From NCBI RefSeq assembly GCF_947172395.1, contig NC_069094.1, positions 2,006,501-2,070,500 on the forward strand: a stretch of DNA of 64,000 nucleotides. Direction: 5' to 3'. Positions 1 to 9,684 of the stretch are shown here, piece after piece. The stretch's first letter is position 1; each line of letters opens with the position of its first letter. This DNA is from Bicyclus anynana (lineage: Eukaryota; Arthropoda; Insecta; Lepidoptera; Nymphalidae). A program made the translations under genes and the position numbers. The notes under the pieces were generated by a model, which was not told where the DNA came from, ran no database searches, and saw only the letters and a program-made list of their open reading frames with translations.

Positions 1-50
1 GACTCGAGCTCAGAAGTGAGCCGAATATGGGTTGATGACGACGAATATAA
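1..50 (+). repeat. SINE-A, 3' end fragment cut by the window edge
   Basis: The first bases (GACTCGAGCTCAG, then GCCGAATATGGGTTGATGA) match the 3' tail of the SINE-A family, seen in full at 2978-3312, 43740-44030 and 47945-48262. Only the last part lies in the window. The rest of the copy should lie to the left. Confidence 0.8.
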
Positions 51-539
51 GAACTGATATTCCCAATCACTAATCACTTAGCTTCACGTCAATCCTGCAA
101 AAAAACACCGTTAAAAAATCTCTAGCGAAGGATTGCCATGAATCAAAGAAGCAGGAAGCACACTCATAGTCCGATGAGACGGCAGACAGACACGACCAGT
201 GTGAGATCAAGCGCAGAACCGACGGCTTTACGGCTGTACTAGCTTCCAAACTCTAGGCTGCTATTAAGACATTGACCCTCTGATGTATATGTAGCTTTAC
301 TTTGTTCGTGGGTAGACTGTGAAAATAAAGTTACTTTATGTCGTTCAAATACTAAACTTCATACATCTTATATCACAAGCAAGTAGGGAATATGTTATAC
401 AATTTGCAATAAACTCTGTAAACTTTGAAATTTTGTTCCCTTTTGTGGCTTTAAATGGTGTTCAGCATTATTTGAACCAAACATTTAATGTTATGAAGTT
501 CTAAGCTTGTCTTTCTTTAGGGACATTTTTAACAGTTTA
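51..539. other. no supported gene
   Basis: There is no convincing coding sequence. A 61-codon open frame at 319-504 lacks any family resemblance or splice signals. The stretch around 140-260 (cggcagacagacacgacc) looks like a decayed lepidopteran retroposon tail, but no second copy lies in this window to prove it. Confidence 0.5.
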
Positions 540-775
540 GTTAGACCGGGGTTGGGAATTTGGAAAACATCCCCGTGTCTCGGAGAGTTCGATAAACAGT
601 AAGTCACAAATACTATCATTAACATTTGATGATGATCGTAATGAATTTAACACTATCATCCTGAGTCCGTCAATTCGCATTGAAGCAGCGAGGTGGGTTC
701 AAACTCCATATCCCCTCTACTATGAGGAGGGAGGCCTGGTTAAAATAGACTGATAATGATGAATGTTCACAGGAA
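540..775 (+). repeat. SINE-D, 3' part, degraded
   Basis: The segment shares CCCCGTGTCTCGGAGAG, a 'gcattg-agcagcg-ggtgggt' block, and an ending in gaggcctggtt...ctgataatgatga with the copies at 27660-28100 and 29150-29460. The tRNA-like head is missing here, so this is a 5'-truncated or eroded copy. Confidence 0.7.
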
Positions 776-829
776 ATGTAACTACGAGGGTGACACCGCG
801 AGGCGCCTGCTAGTGTACAATCATATTAT

Positions 830-1300
830 TATTATTTATTGTATATATATTATTCTACAAAATACATACCGAAATTAAGCCTAAAAATAATGCAACACAC
901 ACCATGTGGAATGTTGAGTCAACTATTATTGTTCCGATAGTTGTTTCAGTCAATGGTCTTATAGCGAAAAGCTTCGACCAACACCTTAAGAAGCTTTCGC
1001 TTAACTGTTGGATCAAGAGTCGGATACAAAAGGCAGTGATTCTTGAGACGGCGCGTATTGTGAGGAGGTTCCTCGCTCTGAAGCCCTGACCACCGGTTGC
1101 TTGGGCACTCAAATGTCCTGCAGCGGGAGGGTGAATTTTTTTTTTTTTCATAATTTTTTAAAAATGTTTTGTATTTTATACTTATATTGTTAAAAATTAA
1201 AAAAAAAAAGTAATAAATAAATGAGAGATTATGCAACACAAACCGCAGTTGGTTTACCTGTGCACAGGCATAAACAATATTAAAAAAAAATAATTAAAAA
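830..1300 (-). repeat. retroposon tail T, split by a LINE insertion
   Basis: The sequence from TTATTCTACAAAATACAT to AATGCAACACA, resuming as ATGCAACACAAACC and cagttggttt, matches copies at 27340-27420 and 58262-58400. On the minus strand it ends in an AATAAATAAATA-like tail, which suggests the 3' end of a retroposon. The copy is interrupted by 904-1230. Confidence 0.65.
904..1230 (+). mobile_element. 5'-truncated LINE 3' end (endonuclease-RLE type)
   Basis: The encoded tail MWNVESTIIVPIVVSV and the 3' UTR ending in AATAAATAAATGAG match the end of the long LINE at 22649-24198 and the copy at 56203-56613. Only the last ~60 codons plus 3' UTR are present. The insert is bounded by ATGCAACACA at 890-899 and 1231-1240 (14 bp if one mismatch is allowed), a target-site duplication typical of target-primed reverse transcription. 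Confidence 0.85.
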
Positions 1301-1394
1301 GAAAGAAAAACACCATTAGCGGGTAGTAAAACATAATTATTGTGTGACTGTACCGCTGTTACTTCTACGCAACGCTACAGAGGCTGACCAAAAA

Positions 1395-1775
1395 AAAAAA
1401 TCAAAAATTCATTTTTTTCAAGTAGGCTCAGTATACAAGCACTTTTGATACGTCAGTTGACTATTTGTAAAGATTCTACCACCGGTTCGGAAGGCAGATT
1501 TTGCTGAGAAGACAACAATACAATTGATGACAATATTATAATTTCTTATAGTTTTACTTCCTGTGTGAAGGTGGAAGTTGATCCAACGGCCTCCAAGCAA
1601 CTTTATCATTAAGGAACTCATCGATGGTGTAGTGACCTCGACTAAGCAAATGTCCCAAAAAGTGTTCCTTCAATTTCCGCCTATGCACTTTCGTATCTTT
1701 TAAAAGATTTTTGACCGTATCCGGAAGATCGTTAAAAACAATTGGAAGAATAAATTCCAATGCGAAGGCTGGAAT
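1395..1775 (-). mobile_element. LINE 3' fragment (Jockey/CR1-like C-terminus)
   Basis: A minus-strand open frame at 1760-1554 (ending ...YTIDEFLNDKVAW) resembles the extreme C-terminus of reverse-transcriptase polyproteins of Jockey/CR1-type LINEs, where 'LxxxGYYxxxEFLxDK' is common. The following 3' UTR contains the 'aagtaggctcagtatacaagcacttttga' type of ending also seen at 3845-3925. It is 5'-truncated and not functional. Confidence 0.55.
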
Positions 1776-1894
1776 TTACTTACCATATCCATTTTAGAAG
1801 TTAGGTACTCACATTTTAAAGTTTTTGGAACTTCTTAACTGTTTATTGTATTTACGAGTAACTTTCTTATAATGAGGAAAAATTTGTAATTTTG

Positions 1895-1997
1895 AATGTA
1901 ACAAAGTCAAAACTATTGGACAGATTTGCCGTATTCCCACAAGAATGGGAACTATAGTATGGGTAAAGCAGCGGGCTTCTGCTATAGTAACTAACAT
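1895..1997 (-). repeat. repeat E, degraded head
   Basis: The 'gtattcccacaagaatgggaac' block and following 'gggtaaagcagcgggcttctgc' are a decayed version of the repeat E head (gtattcctacgggaacgggaac...gcgggtga) seen at 39682-39862 and 52988-53190. Confidence 0.45.
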
Positions 1998-2027
1998 AAG
2001 TAATATTGATAGGTATTTTCTTTTTCT

Positions 2028-2335
2028 TTTCTTTACAAGTTAGCCCTTGACTACAATCTCACCTGATGGCAGTCTAAGATGGAAGCGGGCTAACTTGTTA
2101 GGAGAAGGATGAAAATCCACGCTCCTTTCGGTATCTATACGACATCGTACCGGGACGGTAAATCGCTTGGCGGTACATCTTTGTCGGTAGGGTGGTAACT
2201 AGCCACGGCCGAAGCCTCCCACCAGCCAGACCTGGATCAATTAAGAAAACCTCAATCGGCCCAGCCGGGGATCGAACCCAGGACCTTCGTCTTGTAAATG
2301 CACCGCGCATACCACTGCGCCACGGAGGCCGTCAA
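2028..2335 (-). repeat. SINE-B, nearly complete
   Basis: Read on the minus strand it begins GCCTCCGTGGCGCAGTGG (A-box-like) and carries GGTTCGATCCC (B-box-like). This is a tRNA-derived RNA polymerase III promoter. It ends in 'aagggctaacttgtaaag'. Other copies are at 26042-26345, 41295-41500 and 46712-46930. Open frames across it are not genes. Confidence 0.85.
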
Positions 2336-2977
2336 AAAAAGGTAGGAGGATAGGTAGTGTGTGAACACATAATAATATATCAATGGACTAAACCAAATTA
2401 AAATATTAAACATTAAACGGAGTTTAATTTAATTAAAACTTGTGGAAAAATCTCCACGTTAGCCTCGTCAGACTTGTTGCACTTAGTTTTGTATGCAAGC
2501 TTTGAACGTGCAACTTTTAACTGTTTACTCGTAAAGCTTTTCTAATCTAAACTTAAAGTTTCAAACTCCGTAGCAAAGGTAGTGTCGGATAAACACCAAA
2601 CCGTAGTTTTGAACTGGACTTTGTAAACAAATTATGTTAAGGTTATTTTATTTTCAGAAGACTTTTGGCTTTTGCAAATTGCAAAAAAGCGCTTGGGTAT
2701 AAACTAATGGAGTTAAATCACAGAGGGATCTGAAACAGTTTATTTTCACAATAAATAAATCATAGGTTTACAGTAGCGTCTCATGTATTTTGGATACCTG
2801 CGTGTTTGTGGAGACTTGCTCTGTGACACCTGGACAGGTACTAAGTAAGGTATTCAGTAATTTTGCTTATTAACATATAACCTAAGATTAAAGATTTCAT
2901 AATATATTACAAGACAATTATAAACAAAAATTGCTTTTTTAAATGTGTTAAATAATTTTCAATTGTAAACACTATAT
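2336..2977. other. no supported gene
   Basis: AT-rich, apparently unique sequence. I see no splice-bounded open frame and no repeat with another copy in this window. Confidence 0.5.
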
Positions 2978-3312
2978 TTACAAGGGCCAACTTGGCTCCG
3001 ATTCCGACTGGTGTGGGTTCGCCTCTGCCTCCAATTCCGGGGGGTGTGGGTTCGAATCCGATCCGGGACATGCACCTCCAACTTTTCGGTTGAGTGCATT
3101 TTAAGAAATTAAATATCATGTGTCTCAAACGGTGAAGGAAAACATCGTGAGGAAACCTGCATACCAGAGAATTTTTTTAATTCTCTGCGTGTCTGAAGAC
3201 TGCCAATCCACAATGGGCCAGCGTGGTGGACTAAGGCCTAACCCCTCTCATTCTTAGAGGAGACTCGAGCTCAGCAGTGAGCCTAATATGGGTTGATAAC
3301 GAATATTTACAA
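2978..3312 (+). repeat. SINE-A, full-length copy
   Basis: A tRNA-like head with two successive 'ggtgtgggttcg' segments (the second gives box B GGTTCGAATCC) is followed by the family body (ACATGCACCTCCAAC, cggtgaaggaaaacatcgtg) and the tail GAGACTCGAGCTCAGCAGTG. The partially doubled head at 3007-3062 is unusual for the family. Confidence 0.85.
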
Positions 3313-3844
3313 GCAATCGGAATCACAGACGGAGTATTTTGATGTAATATCATTTTATACATAGAACCCTCAATTCTTCAATACAATTTTGTATGGAACG
3401 TCAAAACGCTTTGATATCCCGACGCCTGTGTTAGAAAGAAATTGGTTTTCCGAACAAAGATTTGCAAGCTATCCTATCTATGATTCTACTCGAACCCATC
3501 TTGAACTTTGATGAAAGGAATACACGCAATTGAATATATCAATATGAATATGGAGGATAATAATAGTACCTTGATGGTAACGTAACATTTATTTAGCAAA
3601 AAGAGAACATAGTTTCCAAGTGCGGAAAAAGCCCAGGAACGAAGAAAAACCTCTAGTTATCAGTGACGAAAGATGGAATGAAATGGAAGGATGGATGAAG
3701 GTAAGCTGTCCCAAAGAAAAGGAAATTCATATAGCGTGTTACAAACTCCGCATTGATTGTTAGAGGTAACCCGGCGGGAATCGGCTTGCATGAACTTTTC
3801 GCCGCTGCTAGTTATATTTAACTAGTTATAAAAGTCAAAAGTCA

Positions 3845-3925
3845 AAATTCATTTATTTCAATTAGGCTTGGTTTACAAGCACTTTGAAAGATCAAGATTA
3901 TGTCATAATTTAATTTAATCTATAG
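3845..3925 (-). repeat. LINE 3'-terminal fragment
   Basis: 'gtcaaaattcatttatttcaattaggcttggtttacaagcac' is the same type of 3' end as at 1395-1440. It is only the terminal piece of a 5'-truncated LINE. Confidence 0.55.
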
Positions 3926-4194
3926 TAAAAAAGAAAAAAGACTAGCTTGTCGCTCGCGAACCCATGGTTTTCACGAACGCAAAACCTAGTTCTTAGATTA
4001 ATTTAAACGCAATATAAGAGTCCTGGCATTCTTAATTAACCTGTTAAACGCAAAACTAATTTTGACATCATACTGATCAGGGTTACAGAAAAGGGTTTCT
4101 CCTGTACCTTTGATAGATTTTATCAATTATTTGTTTTTTATCGAGGAAACGAGTACTTTCCGACATTGAAATCATTGACAAAATCTATATATCT

Positions 4195-4521
4195 ATAAAA
4201 ATTTTAATAAAAAAAATCAACCGACTTCCAACTCAAAAATTAACCTAAACTAAAAAGCAAAAAATAACATCTTACCTATGTGCTACCTTCTGATCAGTTT
4301 GAAGGCGGTGCCAAGCCAGTGATGTTTTAATTCAAGCCGTTTAAATTACACAATTTATGTGGTTCTTTCAGAAACGGCTTTAATTAAAACATGACACTGG
4401 ATTGGCACCGCCTTCAAACTGATCAGAAGGTAGCACATAGGTAAGATGTTATTTTTTGCTTTTTAGTTTAGGTTAATTTTTGAGTTGGAAGTCGGTTGAT
4501 TTTTTTTATTAAAATTTTTAT
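4195..4521. repeat. 327-bp near-perfect palindrome
   Basis: The arms of about 149 bp run from ATAAAAATTTTAATAAAA at the left to its complement at 4504-4521. They are separated by a loop of about 29 nt near 4345-4373. The outer ~100 bp of each arm appear almost perfectly complementary. The inner part diverges (ccaagccagtgatg versus catgacactggattgg). Transcripts would fold into a long hairpin. Confidence 0.85.
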
Positions 4522-4559
4522 TTTTTAATTTTTAGTGTTAGCACACTGAGTGTGAACAA

Positions 4560-5130
4560 ACCTACTGACTGTCTGACTGTCCTCCGTCTTCATCACCAGA
4601 CTCCCTATGCAGTCACAATCCATATGGGTGGAAAATTCTCATCAATATAAAATTTATCAAGTCCAAACACAAGGTAGCTACTGTGAACCGTCGAGGAGTT
4701 CCCTTAACTCTCCTTCATCTTCATCACCAGACCTCTAATACAGTCACAACCTATCCAGGTGGAAAGTTCTCATCAATACAAAATTATCATGTCAAAACAC
4801 AAGGTAGCTACTGTGAACCGTCGAGGAGTTCCCTTAACTATCCTTCGTCTTCATCACCAGACCCCTAATAAAGTCACAACCCATCTAGGTGGAAAGTTCT
4901 CATCAATACAAATTTATCAAGTCCAAACACAAGGTAGCTACTGTGAACCGTCGAGGAGTTCTCTTCACTGTACTTCGTCTTCATTATCAGACCCTTAATA
5001 CAGTCACAACCCATCTAGGTGGAAAGTTCTCATCAATACAAATAAACCAAGCCCAAACAAAAGGTACCTGCTGTAAATCGTTGACGAGTTCCATCGTCTG
5101 TGTTTCGGCTCCATCACCAGACCAACTCCA
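4560..5130 (+). repeat. 130-bp tandem repeat array, about 4 units
   Basis: The marker GGTAGCTACTGTGAACCG starts at 4673, 4803 and 4933, with a divergent unit at 5063, giving an exact 130-bp period. Because 130 is not a multiple of three, successive units open in successive frames and produce overlapping 60-86 codon open frames. These are repeat artefacts and should not be called as genes. Confidence 0.9.
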
Positions 5131-5148
5131 GACCTTCATAAAATTGTA

Positions 5149-5186
<38 letters not shown>

Positions 5187-5234
5187 ATACATACAGCCGA
5201 ACGTAGAACCTCCTCCTTTTTGGAAGTCGGTTAA

Positions 5235-5964
5235 AAATCTAGTAAACAATTTTAATATTAGGCAAGAAAAGTCGTTAGTTAATAACAAATTAGAAGGATA
5301 AAAGTAACGGCTAGTTTTATAATTACAATGACAAGGAAAATAATTAGGTACTTACTCACATTAGGAATAAAGTCGTTTTCCTTTTAAATAAATTCTAAAT
5401 AATATGTTAATGTAAAAGTTTTAAAACATGTACATGAGAACGTCCACGATTTTGTCTTAAAAAATGTGTAAGTTTTCATCCTTTAAACCGTTTTTATTTT
5501 ACGTTTTAACGATAGTCAACGATAGTTATGTTACTTAAATTGACATTTTTATAAAAAAATCAACCCCCCATTAAATCCCATAAAGGTGAGATTTGAATTT
5601 TTAGACAAATTTAACCTCTTTCAACCCAAGTAATAGTTTTTATTACAATATTCCCACTGGAGCGGAATCTATGCTATATATTATATATATCTATTAGTAA
5701 TATATCATTCTTATTTTGTTAAAGTTCAAGGTTACATGAAACCTTCATCCATTTCCATTCTAAAATTCAAACAATTCGACAAGCAAAGTTATCCATTAGA
5801 ATGTCAATAGGATTAAATCTGAATGTTAATTAAGATTATCGTAAAGATGGACGTTTGGGCTCACTAAAGTGATTAAACGGCAAAGATTTCAGTCGAAGAT
5901 ATGCCTCTGCAAACACTTGTATTTTATGTATTTTAGTAGTAATAGAGGTATTTGTAATTATGGT
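5235..5964. other. no supported gene
   Basis: AT-rich sequence with no splice-bounded open frame or recognised repeat. Confidence 0.5.
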
Positions 5965-6090
5965 CTGGCAAGTTCGTTTATAACATGATATGCGGGCGAC
6001 AGAGGGCAAAACTGCGCGGGTGTGAAACCATCATGGGCTTTTCATTGCTACACGCCCCCCGGCGCGCGCGGAACATCGGGAATGTTACGA
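5965..6090 (+). repeat. GC-rich repeat, partial copy
   Basis: 'ggcaagttcgtttataacatg', 'gcgcgggtgtgaaa' and 'ctacacgccccccggcgcgcgcg' match, in reverse, the longer copy at 63530-63705. The block is far more GC-rich than its surroundings, which is typical of this interspersed family. Its class is unknown. Confidence 0.65.
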
Positions 6091-6106
6091 ACGAAGTTGT
6101 CAAGCT

Positions 6107-6352
6107 ATCATCATCACCATCATCATATCAGCCGATGGACGTCCACTGCAGGACATAGGTCTTTTGTAGGGACTTCCTAACATCACGATACTGAGCCTGC
6201 ATCCAGCGAATCCCTGCGACTCGTTTGATGTCGTCAGTCCACCTAGTGGGGGGTCGACCAACACTGCGCTTAATAGTGCAGGGTCGCCATTCTAACACCT
6301 TGCGACCCCAACGTCCATCGGCTCTTTGAACTGTGTGCCCAGCCCATTGCCA
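6107..6352 (-). mobile_element. RTE-type LINE 3' end, inverted arm 1
   Basis: On the minus strand it encodes the end of the same reverse transcriptase as at 32360-33325 (GRPPTRWTDDIKRVAGIRW, ending LQWTSIG) and has an ATG/ATC trinucleotide tail. It is 5'-truncated at about 6352, within the 'LKWQWAGH' part of the reading frame, and contains changes that break the frame. Confidence 0.85.
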
Positions 6353-6361
6353 AGCTATAGC

Positions 6362-6655
6362 TTCTTGTATTTGACAGAATCGAGACCGGGAGCCGCGGCA
6401 AAAAAAGCTGAAACCGGTAATTGGCACAAGTTTGCCCCTCTGACTGAGAGTTACATATTTGTTCCTTTTGCCGTGGAGACCCTTGGGCCATGGAGTCGAA
6501 GTGCCAAAAAATTCATTTGGACCATTTCACCGCGACTAGTTGCCTCAACTGGTAACAGAAGGGCTGGCTCATTTTTTGCGCAAAGGATCAGCCTCGCTGT
6601 CCAGCGCGGAAAATATGCAGCCAATATTTTTGCAATCATTCCACGTGGGCATGAT
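6362..6655 (+). pseudogene. C-terminal fragment of a different retroelement polyprotein
   Basis: The frame reads SYIFVPFAVETLGPW followed by 'GSFFAQRISLAVQRG'. This 'F(V/T)P(V/F)A(V/I)ETLG...QR(I/L)S(L/I)A(I/V)QRGN' pattern is, from memory of the family, the extreme C-terminus of reverse-transcriptase ORFs widespread in animal genomes. There is no upstream catalytic part. The fragment lies exactly between two oppositely oriented RTE tails. The family assignment is an inference and the clade is not determined. Confidence 0.5.
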
Positions 6656-6694
6656 TTATATAGTTATTAGGATAAGTTAGTTCCTTATAATATA

Positions 6695-6866
6695 ATGGAA
6701 TGGCAACCACGCACTAGAAAACGCAGTGTTAGTCGACCCCCCCACCAGGTGGACTGAAGATATCAAGCGAGTAGCAGGCGGCACAGGACTGTGATCTTTG
6801 AAAGTCCCTACAGAAGGCCTATGTCCCGAAGTGGACGTCCATCGGCTGATATGATGATGATGATAG
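6695..6866 (+). mobile_element. RTE-type LINE 3' end, inverted arm 2
   Basis: 'atggaatggcaaccacgcactag' through 'ggacgtccatcggctgatatgatgatgatga' matches 33155-33345. It has deletions relative to the 321-codon copy (for example around 6775-6800). It points away from the copy at 6107-6352. Confidence 0.8.
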
Positions 6867-7004
6867 ATTTAGGTTGCATTTACATTGTTTGAGATGGACA
6901 CCTAAATTCTATGATTTGTTTTCTAGATCTCATGATACGGAGCCGCGATTAATTAGTGGAAAAATGATAGTCGCATACAATAAATAATCGATGGCCATTG
7001 GTAC

Positions 7005-7124
7005 CTGAAGAACTCGAAGTCGCAGCACCAAAGCGAGTGGGTACGACAGAGGGTGACGGAAGATGGCGCCGTCCCGCTCTGCCGTCAGCGGCGCCGCGGA
7101 CTCCTTCCGGTGTGACAGTGCTGC
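7005..7124 (-). CDS. candidate internal coding exon of an unidentified minus-strand gene
   Basis: On the minus strand a good acceptor (TTTATTATTTGCAG) precedes 7124, and CTTCAG|GTACC gives a donor after 7005. The enclosed 120 bp (40 codons) are about 65% GC inside AT-rich DNA and remain open in two frames. In the frame that follows phase 0 the peptide contains ERDGAIFRHPLSYPLALVL. The 'AI(F/Y)RHPL...PLAL' part recalls the start of the MEINOX domain of MEIS/PKNOX homeoproteins, but the following residues do not, so I do not assign it. The phase agrees with the candidate exon at 24448-24558. The alternative frame gives a serine-rich low-complexity peptide. It could also be a GC-rich repeat fragment. 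Confidence 0.3.
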
Positions 7125-7454
7125 CTGCAAATAATAAACTACCTTCAATATTTTGGGGTAGGGGTATTTACCTTCAATATTCATATTTAGGGTTAAAAGG
7201 ACGGAATAAGATCGAAATACCGGACGGATGACAAAAACGAATCGCACGTAGTTGATGTGACTTGCTCCCAGCTTTACTGATCTGTTTTACCCGCCTAGAG
7301 ATAGAGAGAGATAAATATAGATCTCTCTATTTATCTTTTGGCTATAAAAAAAGGAAGAAAAATGCGTTTATTTCAACATTATGCCACACATGACAATATT
7401 TTTTATTTGACTTTTTTTAAAGATTTAACTATCCAGACTATAATCTATCTCTAC

Positions 7455-7707
7455 TTCAAATATCAGGTGATTCGGTTCAGTAGCCGAGGCGTGAAAGAGT
7501 AACAAATATTCATACCATCAAAATCATCAGGATTTCGTATATCTCGGGAATCCATGGGGTTTTTCGGGATAAAAAGTAGCCTAAGTGTTAATCCAGAGTA
7601 AAATCTATTTCCATCCCAAATTTCAGCTTAATCGCTTCAGTAGTAGCGGCGTTAAAGAGTAACAAACATCCATACAAACTTTCGCGTTTATAATATTAGT
7701 AGAATAG
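7455..7707 (+). repeat. repeat F, 3' half
   Basis: 'ggcgtgaaagagtaacaaa', 'gggataaaaagtagcctaagtgttaatccagag' and the ending 'tttcgcgtttataatattagtag' match the fuller copy at 58720-59128. The CTAGCGGACGCC head is absent. Confidence 0.8.
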
Positions 7708-7782
7708 ACCTGGACAGCCCACCACCTCCCATGGCCCTTTCAACCTCTCGGTAATATGGGCCGAATCGAGGGAGGGCGAAAC
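7708..7782. other. 75-bp insertion with a 16-bp target duplication
   Basis: AATATTAGTAGAATAG occurs at 7692-7707 and again at 7783-7798. The 75 bp between them are fairly GC-rich (acctggacagcccaccacc ... gagggagggcgaaac) and lack a poly-A. This looks like a LINE-mediated insertion of a short RNA copy. I do not recognise the source RNA. Confidence 0.55.
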
Positions 7783-7799
7783 AATATTAGTAGAATAGT

Positions 7800-9039
7800 A
7801 GAAAGTAGGATTGTAGTCAAGGGCCAATTTGTAAAATAATAAAAAAAGGGAATCTTCTGTAAGTATAAAATAGCGCACAATGTTGCCCGTACCTTTGTAT
7901 TTCATCATAAACGTCTGTGTATGGAACTGGTGATATTAGTAAGTTATAGCGGGTCTAAGTAATTTAAGCTCTTTACATGGGCCAACTCGCGACCCTTCTC
8001 TTTTCGGGCAATTACACAAACAAAGGCATGAATCCGTACAATGTATAGGCCAAGAGCTCAAGGAGGAAATTGCGGGAGGTATGAAAAAAGGTATATTGAA
8101 GTGGTCGTTTTACCGAAAAATTAGAAGAGGTTGTACAAGTGGTATCCAGATCGAAACTCTTTTATAATTTTCTAGTACACGCATTTGACTTTGTCCGTTC
8201 AAGATTTTAATAGAGTCCAGAGAAATTAAGTACTTGAATTTAAAAATAAATAATTAAAATGTAAAAAATATAATGTTTAAAAATTAAAAATGACAAATAC
8301 ACTAAGAATTATATACGAAATGTTTGTTAAATAAGATTTTATCTGAAACTTTCTTCATTAAATGATATTTTCTAATACAATTTTACTAAACATACTAGTA
8401 AAAGTACTTTTTGCGTTGCCAACATCTTCGAATACAGCCATAGTAAGAAACCAGAGTGCTAAAAGTAAGAAACCAAGTAACATTTAAAGAAAAACTTTCC
8501 CCATTTCAGTTGGTTAGGCTCTCACTCTATTATAGTACAGGATCCTAATGTAAGAAAACCTTCACCCTTCTGTTTACTGGGTGCAAAGATTTTTATGTCA
8601 AATTAAATATACATGTATTACCAACGGTTTGCTAATATACATATGTATTGGCATGATATGGCCACAATAATTATGATTAATTATCAATTTAATTTTGTGT
8701 TACAAACTTTCATTAGTTTGGTTAACCGACAAAGTCCATACCAATCGAGTGACCTAAATATAAAGCCTGTATAGAATATGCAAACGTTAGATTGACTATT
8801 TTTTCACGTCACAACTCCTGGGTACGCAGGTATAAACAAGTAAATCGATACTAGTAACTAGCAGTATGGTTAGTGATTAATGAATTAAAGTTGAAATATC
8901 ATGACGAACACAATGGTATAGGGTTGTCTGAAATAATCACTCCTGGATTCCGGTCATGATCATAATTATATCCTGGACTGATTTTTTTTAGACAAACCAT
9001 TGACAATATATTTATTGACATATTTAATTTGGTATAAAA
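7800..9039. other. no supported gene
   Basis: AT-rich. I see no exon-like segment with paired splice sites and no repeat that recurs in the window. Confidence 0.5.
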
Positions 9040-9235
9040 CTCTCTACTACTCGTTGACATATAGATACGAAATTGAGATTCTATGTAACAAATGTCATCC
9101 GGTGCCTACTGATGGACATCATACATATATAGTTAGAAGACATTGTTCAATTGATTTGATGTTTATTTTAATAGGTTTATAATAAAGACCAAAATAGTAA
9201 ATAGGGCAGCAGATGGGTGAAGAGCGTTTCTAATT
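9040..9235 (+). repeat. repeat G
   Basis: 'gaaattgagattctatgtaacaaatgtcatccggtgc', 'ttgatgtttattttaata' and 'ataaagaccaaaa' recur at 40275-40670 and in part at 52370-52530. No coding capacity. A 60-codon frame here is not credible. Confidence 0.75.
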
Positions 9236-9634
9236 CGGATCCTAGACTATAACGAAGTTGAATGTTACAAATAAAGCGCTTGCGTACAAACTAGAACTTC
9301 GCCTGGCAACTAACGTTTGTTTACAAAGTCCGGGATTAACACAACACTGATCATACATATAATATGCGTTCTTCATTGTACTCTGTCTACGAGTAACATA
9401 GCTATTGAGTAAATAAAGTGCAATACAAGTTTTAGTGAAAAATCTTCGATTTGAGACATATTTCTGTTAATAAGGTTTGATGTGATACGTTAAAACATAA
9501 AAAGTCGTTTATGCTAAACTTCGTCAACTTGTAAAAGCTGTTATTTTGTCAGTTCACCCTCTTATAGGTATGTACCACGACATTAGTTATGACGTTTATA
9601 TTATCGTGATTATTGGGAGGTAGAAAAGGTGTAC

Positions 9635-9684
9635 CTACTTACACACCTAGTTAAGTATACCTACTTACCTAGGTGTGTAAGTAG
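9635..9684. other. hairpin, 16-bp perfect stem
   Basis: CTACTTACACACCTAG at 9635-9650 is the exact reverse complement of 9669-9684, with an 18-nt loop. The loop itself resembles the arm (ctactta), so it could have arisen by local duplication and inversion. Confidence 0.7.

Larger units (their letters stand above)
4195..5234. mobile_element. composite repeat K, copy 1
   Basis: A compound element with four parts: a 327-bp palindrome (4195-4521), a short AT spacer, about four units of a 130-bp tandem repeat, and a terminal block with a 31-bp A run (5155-5185) ending in CTCCTTTTTGGAAGTCGGTT. The outer ends carry CAACCGACTTCCAA and TTGGAAGTCGGTT, so they form short terminal inverted repeats. A second copy occupies 62069-63320, and related pieces are at 31055-31425, 37175-37320 and 49695-49770. 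No transposase or replicase is visible, so it would be non-autonomous. The superfamily is not determined. Confidence 0.75.

Noticed and set aside
2098..2310. A 70-codon minus-strand open frame with arginine-rich start
   Set aside because: Lies wholly within a SINE-B copy.
4683..5149. Overlapping small proteins in the 130-bp array
   Set aside because: They arise from the non-multiple-of-three repeat period and recur identically in the second array. There is no start, splice or family evidence.
6326..6670. A 114-codon + strand open frame as a host gene
   Set aside because: Its N-terminus is antisense RTE tail and the rest is the C-terminus of a retroelement polyprotein with no catalytic region.
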